Positions 1-6,338 are shown, counted from the stretch's first letter. The stretch is 12,669 bases of DNA from JANXQG01 sp037147235 (GCA_037147235.1 JBAWVO010000187.1:1-12669), one strand, 5' to 3'. The notes: a model not told the origin generated them from the sequence alone. Program-made: numbers and translations.

Positions 1-77
1 CGTCATTCGTCATTCGTCATTCGTCATTCGTCATTCGTCATTCGTCATTCCCCCTTCGTCATTCGTCATTCGTCATT
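1..77. repeat. CGTCATT heptamer tandem array
   Basis: Seven perfect CGTCATT units (1-49), one degenerate unit ccccctt (50-56), then three more perfect units (57-77). The array runs off the left edge, so its full length is unknown. It ends about 50 bp before the start of the lipoprotein gene. The unit is 7 bp, so copy-number change would shift any frame read through it. I see no gene that clearly uses it as coding sequence. Confidence 0.95.
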
Positions 78-92
78 CCCTCCCGACTGCTC

Positions 93-121
93 TTGCCAAA
101 AATCGTGTCCTCGATTACTCT
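93..121 (+). promoter_or_regulatory. possible sigma-70-like promoter of the lipoprotein gene
   Basis: TTGCCA (93-98, five of six to TTGACA), a 17 bp spacer, and TACTCT (116-121, a weak -10). Transcription would begin near 128. That would make the upstream ATG at 128 leaderless or favour the in-frame ATG at 155. The -10 match is poor, so this is tentative. Confidence 0.25.
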
Positions 122-127
122 CCCGCC

Positions 128-1201
128 ATGTCAATCTCGGGAAACCACCACCGCATGGGGGGCAGTGGGACGGGTGCGCTGCGCAGGGCCGCAGTTTACC
201 TCGGGCTGGCGGCGTTTCTTGCCTCCGGATGTGCGGGAACTTCCCCGCAAATCCCACGGTTGGTGGAGTCCGCCGATCCACTGCCTTTGCCGATCTCCGA
301 AGATGGATTACCTCGCGGTAATTCCGTGAAATTGGCGAGCTATTCGACCAACTCTACGCCGGCTGCAACCCTGGCCGCCAAACCGGCGTTCGATGATGGA
401 TCGTATCGGCTCCCCTCGCTCAAGCTGGCCAGCGATGGCCCAGCGCAGCGACTCTTCTCGCCGAACAACGATGGCCCCTGGTCGCCCGACCAGGCCGTGC
501 TGCCTTGGGCCGAATTCCACGACAACCAGGTCACAGTACACAACATCCGCAATTCCGACTACCGCTCGACCGACAACTACACGGTGCGGCTCCACAACAA
601 GACCTTCGACCTTTGCAAATTGACCTCGGTCGATTTCATCGTCGTGCCGTTCAACGACAACCCGGCAATCGCCCACGTGATGATCAGTTTCGGCTTTGAG
701 GACAAGGATTACTTGGTCAGCTCGGTCGAGATTCGCAAGCGGGCCGGGCAGAAATATAGTGCCCTGACCGGTTTCTTCAACCAGTACACCATCATGTATG
801 TACTGGCCGACGAGCGCGACGTGATTTGGAAGAACACGATCGGCTTCCAGCAGGAGACCTACCTCTACCGTACGAAGGCCACCCCCAAGCAGGCCCAGGA
901 GATGTTCGTTGACGTGATGCGGCGGGTGAACAAACTGGTGCGCGAACCGGAGTTCTACAACACGCTCACGAACAATTGCACAACGAACGTCCGCACGCAC
1001 GTCAACCATCTCATTCCAGACAGCGTGCCGTATGACTATCGCGTCCTGCTCCCCGGCTATTCCGACGAGTTGGCCTACGACCTGGGGCTGCTCGAAGTGA
1101 AAGGTTCGTTTGAAGAAACCCGTGCCGCGGCCAAGGTGAACTACAATGCCTATCTCTATCGTGACGATACGGACTTCTCACGGAAGATCCGTGGGAAGTA
1201 G
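128..1201 (+). CDS. lipoprotein with Lnb/DUF4105-type domain
   Basis: Encodes 357 aa. An N-terminal lipoprotein signal is visible: basic residues at 19-20, a hydrophobic run AAVYLGLAAFLA, then SGC with the lipidated Cys at about 35. Residues ~42-120 are low-complexity linker. From ~125 to ~325 it matches my recall of the DUF4105 family (Lnb N-terminal periplasmic domain): an NIRN-DYR stretch near 139-146, AHVMISFGFED with His183, the SVEIRKR segment, and the hallmark NNCTTN with Cys284. In Bacteroides-type Lnb, a Cys/His pair in this domain acts in lipoprotein N-acylation. Here there is no membrane-spanning part, so acyltransferase activity is uncertain; a membrane-tethered thiol hydrolase or transferase is as good a guess. 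No Shine-Dalgarno precedes ATG 128. ATG 155 (residue 10) gives a more typical signal length. The next gene downstream is rnpB, ~170 bp away. Confidence 0.85.
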   Translation: MSISGNHHRMGGSGTGALRRAAVYLGLAAFLASGCAGTSPQIPRLVESADPLPLPISEDGLPRGNSVKLASYSTNSTPAATLAAKPAFDDGSYRLPSLKLASDGPAQRLFSPNNDGPWSPDQAVLPWAEFHDNQVTVHNIRNSDYRSTDNYTVRLHNKTFDLCKLTSVDFIVVPFNDNPAIAHVMISFGFEDKDYLVSSVEIRKRAGQKYSALTGFFNQYTIMYVLADERDVIWKNTIGFQQETYLYRTKATPKQAQEMFVDVMRRVNKLVREPEFYNTLTNNCTTNVRTHVNHLIPDSVPYDYRVLLPGYSDELAYDLGLLEVKGSFEETRAAAKVNYNAYLYRDDTDFSRKIRGK

Positions 1202-1218
1202 TGGGCTGCGGGTAGACT

Positions 1219-1240
1219 GTAGGGTGGGACTCGTTTCACT
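1219..1240. repeat. partial copy of the GTAGGGTGGG repeat
   Basis: GTAGGGTGGGAC followed by TCGTTTCACT, 18 bp after the lipoprotein stop codon. Both halves recur in the large inverted repeat at 6255-6338, where CTCGTTTCACT is found at 6315-6325. This copy lacks the second arm, so it looks like a decayed or solo half-element. Confidence 0.6.
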
Positions 1241-1361
1241 TTGGGATGGTGAAGAAGGTTGGTCAGCTAGACGAAAGTAATCTGACCTAGACCCCATTCA
1301 GCTTGCTGGATTTCGCAACAGAAGCTATGTGCCCCCCCTTCCCGGCCTGCCGACCAAGGCC

Positions 1362-1367
1362 TATGGT
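1362..1367 (+). promoter_or_regulatory. possible -10 box of rnpB
   Basis: TATGGT ends 7 bp before the predicted 5' end of RNase P RNA at 1375, as expected of a -10 box. The matching -35 position holds only TTCCCG (1339-1344). A better-looking pair, TTGCTG (1303-1308) with TATGTG (1326-1331) and a 17 bp spacer, would give a ~37 nt leader that would need processing. I cannot decide between them. Confidence 0.3.
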
Positions 1368-1374
1368 TAATTGG

Positions 1375-1821
1375 AGCGGAAGTCGGTCGGATGATCGCCG
1401 GTCGGGTCTGAAGGGGGCTCAGTGGCTCCGAGTAGGACCGGGCGGGAGGAAAGTCCGGGCTCCATGGAACGCAGTGATGGGTAACGCCCACCGGCCGAAA
1501 GGCCAGGGAAAGTGCAACAGAAAGCAAACCGCCTCGTAGGTTTCGGCCTGCGCGGTAAGGGTGAAACGGTGAGGTAAGAGCTCACCAGCAGGCCGGGTGA
1601 CCGGCCTGGCTCGGTAAACCCCACTGGGAGCAAGGTCAAACAGGGAGCATGGGCCGAACCGGCGGCATCGCCGCCAGTGTCGCCCAGCGGGTCGGTTCGG
1701 CCCGCCACCGACTCCCGGGTAGACTGCTGGAGGAATCGAGCAATCGATTTCCTAGAGAAATGATCATCGCGCCGTCCACCCGGGCGGCGAACAAAACCCG
1801 GCTTATAGACCGACTTCCGCT
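1375..1821 (+). ncRNA. rnpB: RNase P RNA (bacterial type A)
   Basis: RNA subunit of ribonuclease P, which removes 5' leaders from pre-tRNAs. Diagnostic conserved blocks appear in order: GGAGGAAAGTCCGGGCTCC (1445-1463), AGGGTGAAACGGTG (1558-1571), GGTAAACCCC (~1613-1622), AGAGAAATGATCATC (1754-1768) and AAAACCCGGCTTATAG near the 3' end. The ends are set by the P1 helix: AGCGGAAGTCGGTC (1375-1388) is exactly complementary to GACCGACTTCCGCT (1808-1821), 14 bp without a mismatch. A run of eight T (1821-1828) follows at once and probably ends transcription. The ~447 nt length is long for type A. The usual ACAGAA before the CCCGGCTTA block reads ACAAAA here. The last ~19 nt overlap the convergent RHH gene. 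Confidence 0.95.
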
Positions 1822-2210
1822 TTTTTTTCTTCAATCGCTGTTGGAACATTCTCCGTATCGATGAACTGTAGCAACTTGGAGATGCACAGCTTGTTCATGG
1901 TGGTGTGATACTCATGAGCCTCGATCCGCAGTGACTCGTGCATGCTCTTGGGAACTCGGATGGTGATAACCCGCGTGTCCACATCTTTGGGAGAGGGGAG
2001 CCTGCGCAGTTCCGTCAACATGCGATGGGCTTGGCTGTAGGTCTCGGTCTGCTCGAATTTAGCCATCACCTCTAAGGTGGGGAACGCTTGGCGAATTAGC
2101 CCATGCAGTCCCATGACCTCGCGGTAGAACTTCACCCAGTCCGGGTTGGTCGCAAACAGCTTCTCGATGGCGGATTTGATTTCTTCGTGCTTCTCACTGA
2201 CGGGCATCAT
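1803..2210 (-). CDS. ribbon-helix-helix-like DNA-binding protein
   Basis: A 135 aa protein that starts with two ATG codons. GGAG lies ~10 nt upstream of the first, which supports that start. The first ~75 residues look helical and unassigned. Residues ~80-116 (RVITIRVPKSMHESL, then EAHEYHTTMNKLCISKLL) have the ribbon-helix-helix pattern: a short amphipathic strand with alternating residues, then two helices, the second carrying a SxNxL-like helix start. Such folds bind DNA as dimers, often as antitoxins or autoregulators, or as HicB-type C-terminal domains. No toxin gene sits beside it. The gene is convergent with rnpB, and its last codons and stop lie inside the rnpB 3' end. The DNA-binding call rests on pattern recognition; the target is unknown. 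Confidence 0.75.
   Translation of the reverse strand: MMPVSEKHEEIKSAIEKLFATNPDWVKFYREVMGLHGLIRQAFPTLEVMAKFEQTETYSQAHRMLTELRRLPSPKDVDTRVITIRVPKSMHESLRIEAHEYHTTMNKLCISKLLQFIDTENVPTAIEEKKAEVGL
1821..1828 (+). terminator. T-tract ending rnpB
   Basis: Eight T directly abut the 3' strand of P1. A U-run at this place would release the transcript at the mature 3' end. P1 pairs with the far 5' end, so this is not a simple local hairpin terminator. On the other strand the same bases encode Lys-Lys of the RHH protein. Confidence 0.5.
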
Positions 2211-2501
2211 CTTAACGAATCTCCGTATTCGGGGGGGCGTGGTTTAATGAAAGCGCGGAACGGCCGATTGGCCCATGTTCTCGCTACTACCATTGTTTCC
2301 CAGCGGGCAATCCAGCACCTACCGCAAGTGAGTTGCTTCTTTCAAGATGATGCAATGCAAGCACTTATGGCATTGCTAGCAAACCATGTCCAGGGAGCGG
2401 CTCCGGCGGCTCCTTGCCCGCAAAAGATGCCTCGGCCAGAGGGACAATAAAGATTCTAGTTGACAATTTCGCGATCCTGTTCACGTGTCGCTTTTTTTGT
2501 A

Positions 2502-2538
2502 TGATAAACAGGATTTTATCAGAATCGACAAATTTGTC
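2502..2538. promoter_or_regulatory. paired palindromes, possible operator region
   Basis: TGATAAA and TTTATCA (2502-2508 and 2515-2521) form a 7 bp inverted repeat with a 6 nt centre. Five bases on is the perfect 12 bp palindrome GACAAATTTGTC (2527-2538). They lie in an AT-rich patch between a putative DNA-binding protein gene and the kinase. The symmetry is seen directly; a regulatory role is inference. Confidence 0.35.
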
Positions 2539-2630
2539 TCGTTTTCTAAAGTGTCCTGTCTCCGGCCGCCGATAAGATGAAATTTTTCTGTAATGATGTC
2601 GGGAGACTGCGAGGTCCGGTTGAGCCAATC

Positions 2631-2696
2631 CTACGTCAAACGAAATTCATTCCGTTCACCCAAAAAAGACAAGGCAACGGAATAAATTCCGTTCTA
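2631..2696 (-). repeat. 65 bp palindromic element, copy 1
   Basis: Read on the minus strand it begins TAGAACGGAATTTATTCCGT, passes a T-rich centre, and ends in GAATGAATTTCGTTTGACGTAG. It matches the element at 4321-4384 over almost its full length, with scattered substitutions and a 2 bp difference in the centre. The two halves are imperfect inverted repeats, so RNA from it would form a long hairpin. The two copies flank the kinase in opposite orientation. Confidence 0.85.
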
Positions 2697-2902
2697 CGAA
2701 TGACCGCGAATTGACGCAACCCCACGGGGAAGTTACAGTAGACTCCACATACGGTTGAAAAATTAGTTTTCAGTGTCGGAAGAATTCTGCTTTTTTGGGC
2801 GCTCGCCCGCTGGTTTTTCCGTCTTACTTCTACGATTGCCACCACCTAGCCTGGAATTCCAGGTGGATGGTGCAAACTTTTAGTTCTGACCGCAAGGGAT
2901 CT

Positions 2903-4384
2903 ATGAACGAATCGGCTTCCAGCACGCGCGGTCCAGCACATTCCTCGATCCCGCCCGAGATGCTTCAGGTGTCGACAGGTGGTTCGTCGGCAGGCCTCGC
3001 CGTTGCGGAGGATCCCCTCTCGCCATTCGGTGACAATCAACCGACCGTAATTACCCAACCCGGGACGCCGCCGGCCGGTTTGTGGTCCGATTCGGTGATG
3101 AGGATACTCCATGGCCGATTTCTACCGGGTGAACGATTGGGACACTTCGAGCTGCAGAAATATGTCGGTGGTGGCGGTATGGGCAAGGTGTTTCTTGCCC
3201 TTGATACGCGATTGGCACGCAGTGTGGCGTTGAAAATCCTGTCGCCAGAACATGCAGCAGACCGCGAAACGGTGCTGCGGTTCCAGAACGAGGCTCAGTC
3301 CGCCGCGCGACTCGATCACGAAAATATCGCCCGCGTGTACTATGTGGGCGAAGATCGCGGACTACACTATATCGCCTTCGAGTTCATCGAAGGGGTCAAT
3401 GTTCGTGACCTTGTCCAAAGCAAGGGCCCGCTGCCCCTGGCCGAGGCCGTGAGTTACATGCTGCAAGTGGCCGACGCCTTGGCCCACGCGGCCCAGCGCA
3501 ACATCGTGCATCGTGACATCAAGCCATCCAACTTACTGGTCACTCCCGCCGGTCAGGCCAAATTGATCGACATGGGCCTGGCCCGGCTTCGGGAAGTCGA
3601 TGCCATCGCCGCCGACCTGACGGCAAGCGGCGTCACGTTAGGGACGTTCGATTACATATCGCCCGAACAAGCCCGTGATCCGAGGAACACCGACGTCCGC
3701 AGCGACATCTATTCGTTGGGCTGCACCTTTTTCTTCATGCTCACCGGCCGGCCACCATTTCTCGGCGGCACGATGTTACAAAAATTGCTGCAGCATCAGG
3801 CCGACCAGCCACCCGACCTGCGACAGTTTCGCCCCGAGTTGCCGGAGGATGTGAACCGCATTCTGCAAAAAATGTTGGCTAAGGATCCCCGCCACCGCTA
3901 TTCTTCGCCGCAGGATTTGGTCAACGACATACTTGGGGTCGCGCGTGCGGCCGGATTGCGGCCGACGGCACCGGGCGGACGGACCTGGACAATTCCGATC
4001 GTGCCAGTGGTTCCTTCCCTTTATCGGCATCTGCCGTGGATCATTTCCCTGGTGGCCCTGGTGGCGATGGTCATCACGTTGGACTACCTTTGGGCCTATA
4101 TGCCGGGTCCCGCGAATCCACCTCACGAACCCGCAGTGATCGAAACGGACGACGAACTGCTCAAGGCACCCAAGGCACCGCCAGCCGCGCCACATGTGAC
4201 CGACCCGACCGCTGCGGAAAAGGCGAGTGCGGAAAAGTCCGTGATTCCTGCGATGAAGCCGACAGGCAACGATCCGCAGCATCTAGTTCCCAAGGATAGT
4301 GCCGAAAAAAGTCCGCTGAGTAGAACGAAATTTATTCCGTTGCCTTTTTTTTCGGGCAAACAGAATGAATTCCGTTCTATGTAG
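2903..4384 (+). CDS. membrane-anchored Ser/Thr protein kinase (PknB-like)
   Basis: A 493 aa Hanks-type kinase that phosphorylates protein Ser/Thr. I chose ATG 2903 because AAGGGA precedes it; ATGs at 2795 and 2867 are in frame but look less natural. After a ~75 aa Ser/Pro-rich leader, the kinase domain spans about 82-350: glycine loop GGGGMG (89-94), VALKIL with Lys111, catalytic HRDIKPSN (203-210, Asp205, Asn210), and DMG (223-225) in place of DFG with the metal Asp kept, then GTFDYISPEQ as the activation-loop end. One membrane helix lies at ~377-400 (LPWIISLVALVAMVITL), followed by a ~93 aa Pro/Ala/Lys-rich outer tail without a recognised sensor domain. All catalytic residues are present. 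The last ~20 residues (SRTKFIPLPFFSGKQNEFRSM) come from a dispersed repeat, so the native C-terminus was probably different. Target and signal are unknown. Confidence 0.92.
   Translation: MNESASSTRGPAHSSIPPEMLQVSTGGSSAGLAVAEDPLSPFGDNQPTVITQPGTPPAGLWSDSVMRILHGRFLPGERLGHFELQKYVGGGGMGKVFLALDTRLARSVALKILSPEHAADRETVLRFQNEAQSAARLDHENIARVYYVGEDRGLHYIAFEFIEGVNVRDLVQSKGPLPLAEAVSYMLQVADALAHAAQRNIVHRDIKPSNLLVTPAGQAKLIDMGLARLREVDAIAADLTASGVTLGTFDYISPEQARDPRNTDVRSDIYSLGCTFFFMLTGRPPFLGGTMLQKLLQHQADQPPDLRQFRPELPEDVNRILQKMLAKDPRHRYSSPQDLVNDILGVARAAGLRPTAPGGRTWTIPIVPVVPSLYRHLPWIISLVALVAMVITLDYLWAYMPGPANPPHEPAVIETDDELLKAPKAPPAAPHVTDPTAAEKASAEKSVIPAMKPTGNDPQHLVPKDSAEKSPLSRTKFIPLPFFSGKQNEFRSM
4321..4384 (+). repeat. 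65 bp palindromic element, copy 2
   Basis: TAGAACGAAATTTATTCCGT starts the element, a T8 loop sits in the centre, and GAATGAATTCCGTTCTA closes it. The arms pair over about 20 bp, with some mismatches that are G-U pairs in RNA, plus GCC/GGC next to the loop. It lies wholly within the kinase frame and encodes its C-terminal peptide. The TAG stop follows directly. The hairpin could also serve as a transcription or mRNA-stability signal. Confidence 0.85.
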
Positions 4385-4400
4385 GGGTGCCTGCCGGAGG

Positions 4401-4429
4401 TTGCGTTAACGCTTTTTTTCGGTTAGGAT
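4401..4429 (+). promoter_or_regulatory. probable tRNA-Val promoter
   Basis: TTGCGT (4401-4406), a 17 bp spacer and TAGGAT (4424-4429) would start transcription about 5 nt before the tRNA. The spacer overlaps the palindrome GCGTTAACGC (4403-4412) followed by seven T. That motif may instead, or also, be a weak terminator for the kinase message. Confidence 0.45.
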
Positions 4430-4440
4430 GTGGAGGCTAT

Positions 4441-4514
4441 GGGCGATTAGCTCAGTTGGTTAGAGCGATTCGTTTACACCGAATAGGTCGGGGGTTCGAG
4501 CCCCTCATCGCCCA
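4441..4514 (+). tRNA. tRNA-Val (anticodon TAC)
   Basis: A full cloverleaf can be drawn. The acceptor stem is GGGCGAT with ATCGCCC and discriminator A; the D stem is GCTC with GAGC; the anticodon stem is ATTCG with CGAAT around loop TTTACAC, giving anticodon TAC; the T arm is GGGGG-TTCGAGC-CCCTC with one G-U pair. No CCA is encoded. It reads Val GUA codons and probably others by wobble. It is convergent with the oxidoreductase gene, whose stop lies ~54 bp away. Confidence 0.96.
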
Positions 4515-4525
4515 CTGTCGTAAAG

Positions 4526-4540
4526 CCTTACTGAATAAGG
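4526..4540. terminator. weak hairpin between convergent tRNA and oxidoreductase genes
   Basis: CCTTA-CTGAA-TAAGG, a 5 bp stem with a 5 nt loop, midway between the tRNA 3' end and the stop codon of the oxidoreductase. There is no strong T-run on either side, so the terminator role is only suggested by position. Confidence 0.25.
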
Positions 4541-4567
4541 ATTTGTGACGCATGCACCAGGCCCGTT

Positions 4568-5974
4568 TTACAGCCACTTTTGACGCATCGGGAGGTGTAC
4601 GACGGCATCGGCCTCGGGGGCACCTTTGACCTTTAACTCTTCGCTGTCCCACTCGATCGTGGAAACTGCGTTCACACCGGGCCGGAAACGCAGGGCGAGC
4701 ATCCCCACCATGGCGATCTCGGCGACCGAGGCCGCAGTCTCAAAACCCTGGAACGTTTTGGGGCCGTCCTTGCAGGCACGCAGCCATTCACCCTGGTGAA
4801 ACTGGCCGGGCACGCGCGGCAAGGTGACGGGCACCGGCTTGCAGGCTTCGTGATCCTGAACACCGCGGCACTTGGCGTCGCCCTTCAGCTTAACCACGCC
4901 GCCCACGCCCCAGCAGTCGGAGAAGAGAACACCCTTCTCGCCGGCAAACAACACGCCGTTGCCCGGCACCTTCTTGTACGTGGATAAAAGTTCCTTGCCC
5001 AGTTCCTTCGGCGGGCCTTTTCCGCCGTCGTGCCACCAGAGCTTCACGGCCGGCAGATCCCCGCGCGCGGCGAAGTCCCAGGAGATGTCCGCGGCGGAGG
5101 GGTAGCTGTCCTTGATCGGTTCAGGGATTCTGGTCGAGCAGTTCAGCGGTGCGCCGAGTTTCAGTGCCCGCCATGGCAGATTCAGCCCATGCGCGCCCAT
5201 GTCAGGCAGATGGCCGTCGCCGAACTCCAGCCACGGTCCCCAATTCAGGCAGAAACCGAGGTAGTGGTTCTTGAACGGCAAAACCTTCGAGGGGCCACAC
5301 CAGAAGTCCCAATTAAGCTTAGGGGGGATCGGATCGGCTTGCGTGTCGTAGTTCCTGCTGGGGGGACATCCGCGGTCCATCCAGACGTGGACTTCACGAA
5401 TCTGGCCCAGCACACCTGCCTGGATGACCTCCATGCTGCGACGGAAGGTGTCGGTGGAGCCGCCCTGAGAGCCAACCTGGGTGACCAGCTTTGGGAATTG
5501 CTTGGCCAACTCGCGGATCTCGCGGGCCTGGGCGCAGCTATGGGCCAGCGGCTTCTCGCAGAAAACGTGCTTGCCGGCCAGCATGGCCCGCTTGCTCATC
5601 GGCACATGCCAGCGTTGGCCCGGAGCGATTACCACCGCGTCAAGCGATTTCTCCTCGTCCAACAGCTTGCGGTAGTCCTCATAGACCTTGGCCTTGTCGG
5701 CCACCCCGCGACGGCCGAGATCCTTTTTTGCCTCGGCGACTTGGCGCTGATCGACGTCGCAGATGGCCACAATATTCTCGCTCTCCATGCATGCTCGCAT
5801 GTTGCCGCGGGCCTGGCCGCCACAGGCGAGAATGCCGATGTTGAGTTTCTTGCTGGGGGCGTCCGCGCCGAACACGCTGGACGGCACAATCTGCGGCAAC
5901 GCCATGGCGCCAACGCCAGCCGCGGCAGCCTGCTTCAGCAGCGTGCGCCGAGTAATCTGAGATGTTGGTTTCAC
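4568..5974 (-). CDS. Gfo/Idh/MocA oxidoreductase with Tat signal
   Basis: A 468 aa NAD(P)-dependent oxidoreductase, probably acting on a sugar, polyol or their derivatives. I start it at GTG 5974, because AGGAG lies 9 nt upstream and the N-terminus is then VKPTSQITRRTLLKQ. The longer ATG frame from 6052 would bury the signal. A twin-arginine signal (ITRRTLLK, then AAAAGVGAMALPQ) fits the exported planctomycete branch of the family. The Rossmann domain shows GILACGGQARGN (~47-58) and AICDVD. The EKPLAHS motif (Glu140-Lys141-Pro142) carries the conserved catalytic-region Lys. GDGHLPDMGAHGLN has Asp258 and His262 where family members place substrate residues. Length agrees with Tat-type members. 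The substrate cannot be read from sequence. A run of eight C on the coding strand sits just before the ribosome-binding site. It lies downstream of the sugar porter, same strand. Confidence 0.92.
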   Translation of the reverse strand: MKPTSQITRRTLLKQAAAAGVGAMALPQIVPSSVFGADAPSKKLNIGILACGGQARGNMRACMESENIVAICDVDQRQVAEAKKDLGRRGVADKAKVYEDYRKLLDEEKSLDAVVIAPGQRWHVPMSKRAMLAGKHVFCEKPLAHSCAQAREIRELAKQFPKLVTQVGSQGGSTDTFRRSMEVIQAGVLGQIREVHVWMDRGCPPSRNYDTQADPIPPKLNWDFWCGPSKVLPFKNHYLGFCLNWGPWLEFGDGHLPDMGAHGLNLPWRALKLGAPLNCSTRIPEPIKDSYPSAADISWDFAARGDLPAVKLWWHDGGKGPPKELGKELLSTYKKVPGNGVLFAGEKGVLFSDCWGVGGVVKLKGDAKCRGVQDHEACKPVPVTLPRVPGQFHQGEWLRACKDGPKTFQGFETAASVAEIAMVGMLALRFRPGVNAVSTIEWDSEELKVKGAPEADAVVHLPMRQKWL

Positions 5975-6320
5975 GAGGGTAATCTCCTGGGGGGGGAGGA
6001 ATGAACGGGTATTTCTCTTTTTGATTCCGCTCAGATACGCTCCGAGCAACAACGTCCTTCCATGATACCAAGAGGATGCGTCACTTTCTAGCGGGCGAGC
6101 CGACTGCCCATTCTATTCTTCAACACGACGCACAGCAACAATAATGACAAGCCTATTCGACAGTTGTTCATTTGGGCGGCCTTCTACTGGTATTTGTCAC
6201 TTTCGTACGCTCTTTTCGAGCTCTTCCGATTCTAGGTGCGGAACGCGAATAATTGTAGGGTGGGGAGAGCACAGCGAGCCCCACCAATTCTGTTGCGGTC
6301 CGCATTTGGTGGGGCTCGTT
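5975..6320. other. intergenic region with large inverted repeat
   Basis: About 345 bp separate the porter stop from the oxidoreductase GTG. The half near the porter is filled by the inverted repeat at 6255-6338; the rest holds no credible gene. The separation and the hairpin suggest the oxidoreductase has its own promoter here, though I cannot pick one with confidence. Confidence 0.6.
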
Positions 6321-6338
6321 TCACTCGTCCCACCCTAC
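6255..6338. repeat. 84 bp inverted repeat, GTAGGGTGGG family
   Basis: The left arm (6255-6286) runs from GTAGGGTGGG to GAGCCCCACCAA. The right arm (6306-6338) is its reverse complement, with about six to eight mismatches around the middle. The centre is ~19 bp. The ends GTAGGGTGGG and CCCACCCTAC are perfect. It resembles short non-autonomous palindromic elements. It overlaps the 3' end of the porter gene, so it may also fold as a terminator or mRNA-end hairpin. Confidence 0.85.

Larger units (their letters stand above)
2211..2902. other. gene-free divergent intergenic region
   Basis: About 690 bp between the start of the RHH gene (minus) and the kinase (plus). No frame inside it looks like a real protein. 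It holds a G7 run near 2231, an AT-rich patch at ~2440-2600 with two short palindromes (described separately), and one copy of the 65 bp hairpin element. A TTGACA hexamer (2460-2465) has no good -10 at the right distance, although TATGAT (2500-2505) lies further down. Promoters of both flanking genes should be here, but I cannot place them. Confidence 0.7.

Noticed and set aside
1..77. CRISPR array or RHSSFVI protein repeat
   Set aside because: Units are contiguous 7-mers without spacers, and the translated heptapeptide has no start or gene context.
308..1009. 233-codon minus-strand open frame
   Set aside because: Antisense to the lipoprotein gene, rich in Val/Arg without domain pattern.
1367..1849. 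160-codon minus-strand open frame over rnpB
   Set aside because: It covers the RNase P RNA, whose conserved blocks and P1 pairing explain the sequence.
2460..2505. TTGACA and TATGAT as a promoter
   Set aside because: The boxes are 34 bp apart, double the needed spacing, so they cannot work as one promoter.
2365..2628. 87-codon minus-strand frame in the intergenic region
   Set aside because: No start signal, no family pattern, and AT-rich low-information content.
4490..4514. Integration site at the tRNA 3' end
   Set aside because: No second copy of the tRNA end and no integrase gene are present in the window.
4452..4652. Minus-strand frame ending in AMRGSNPRPIRCKRIALTN
   Set aside because: This is the well-known false peptide obtained by translating a tRNA gene on the opposite strand.
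5030..6004. 324-codon plus-strand open frame
   Set aside because: It is the antisense shadow of the Gfo/Idh/MocA gene, which has clear motifs; the shadow has none.
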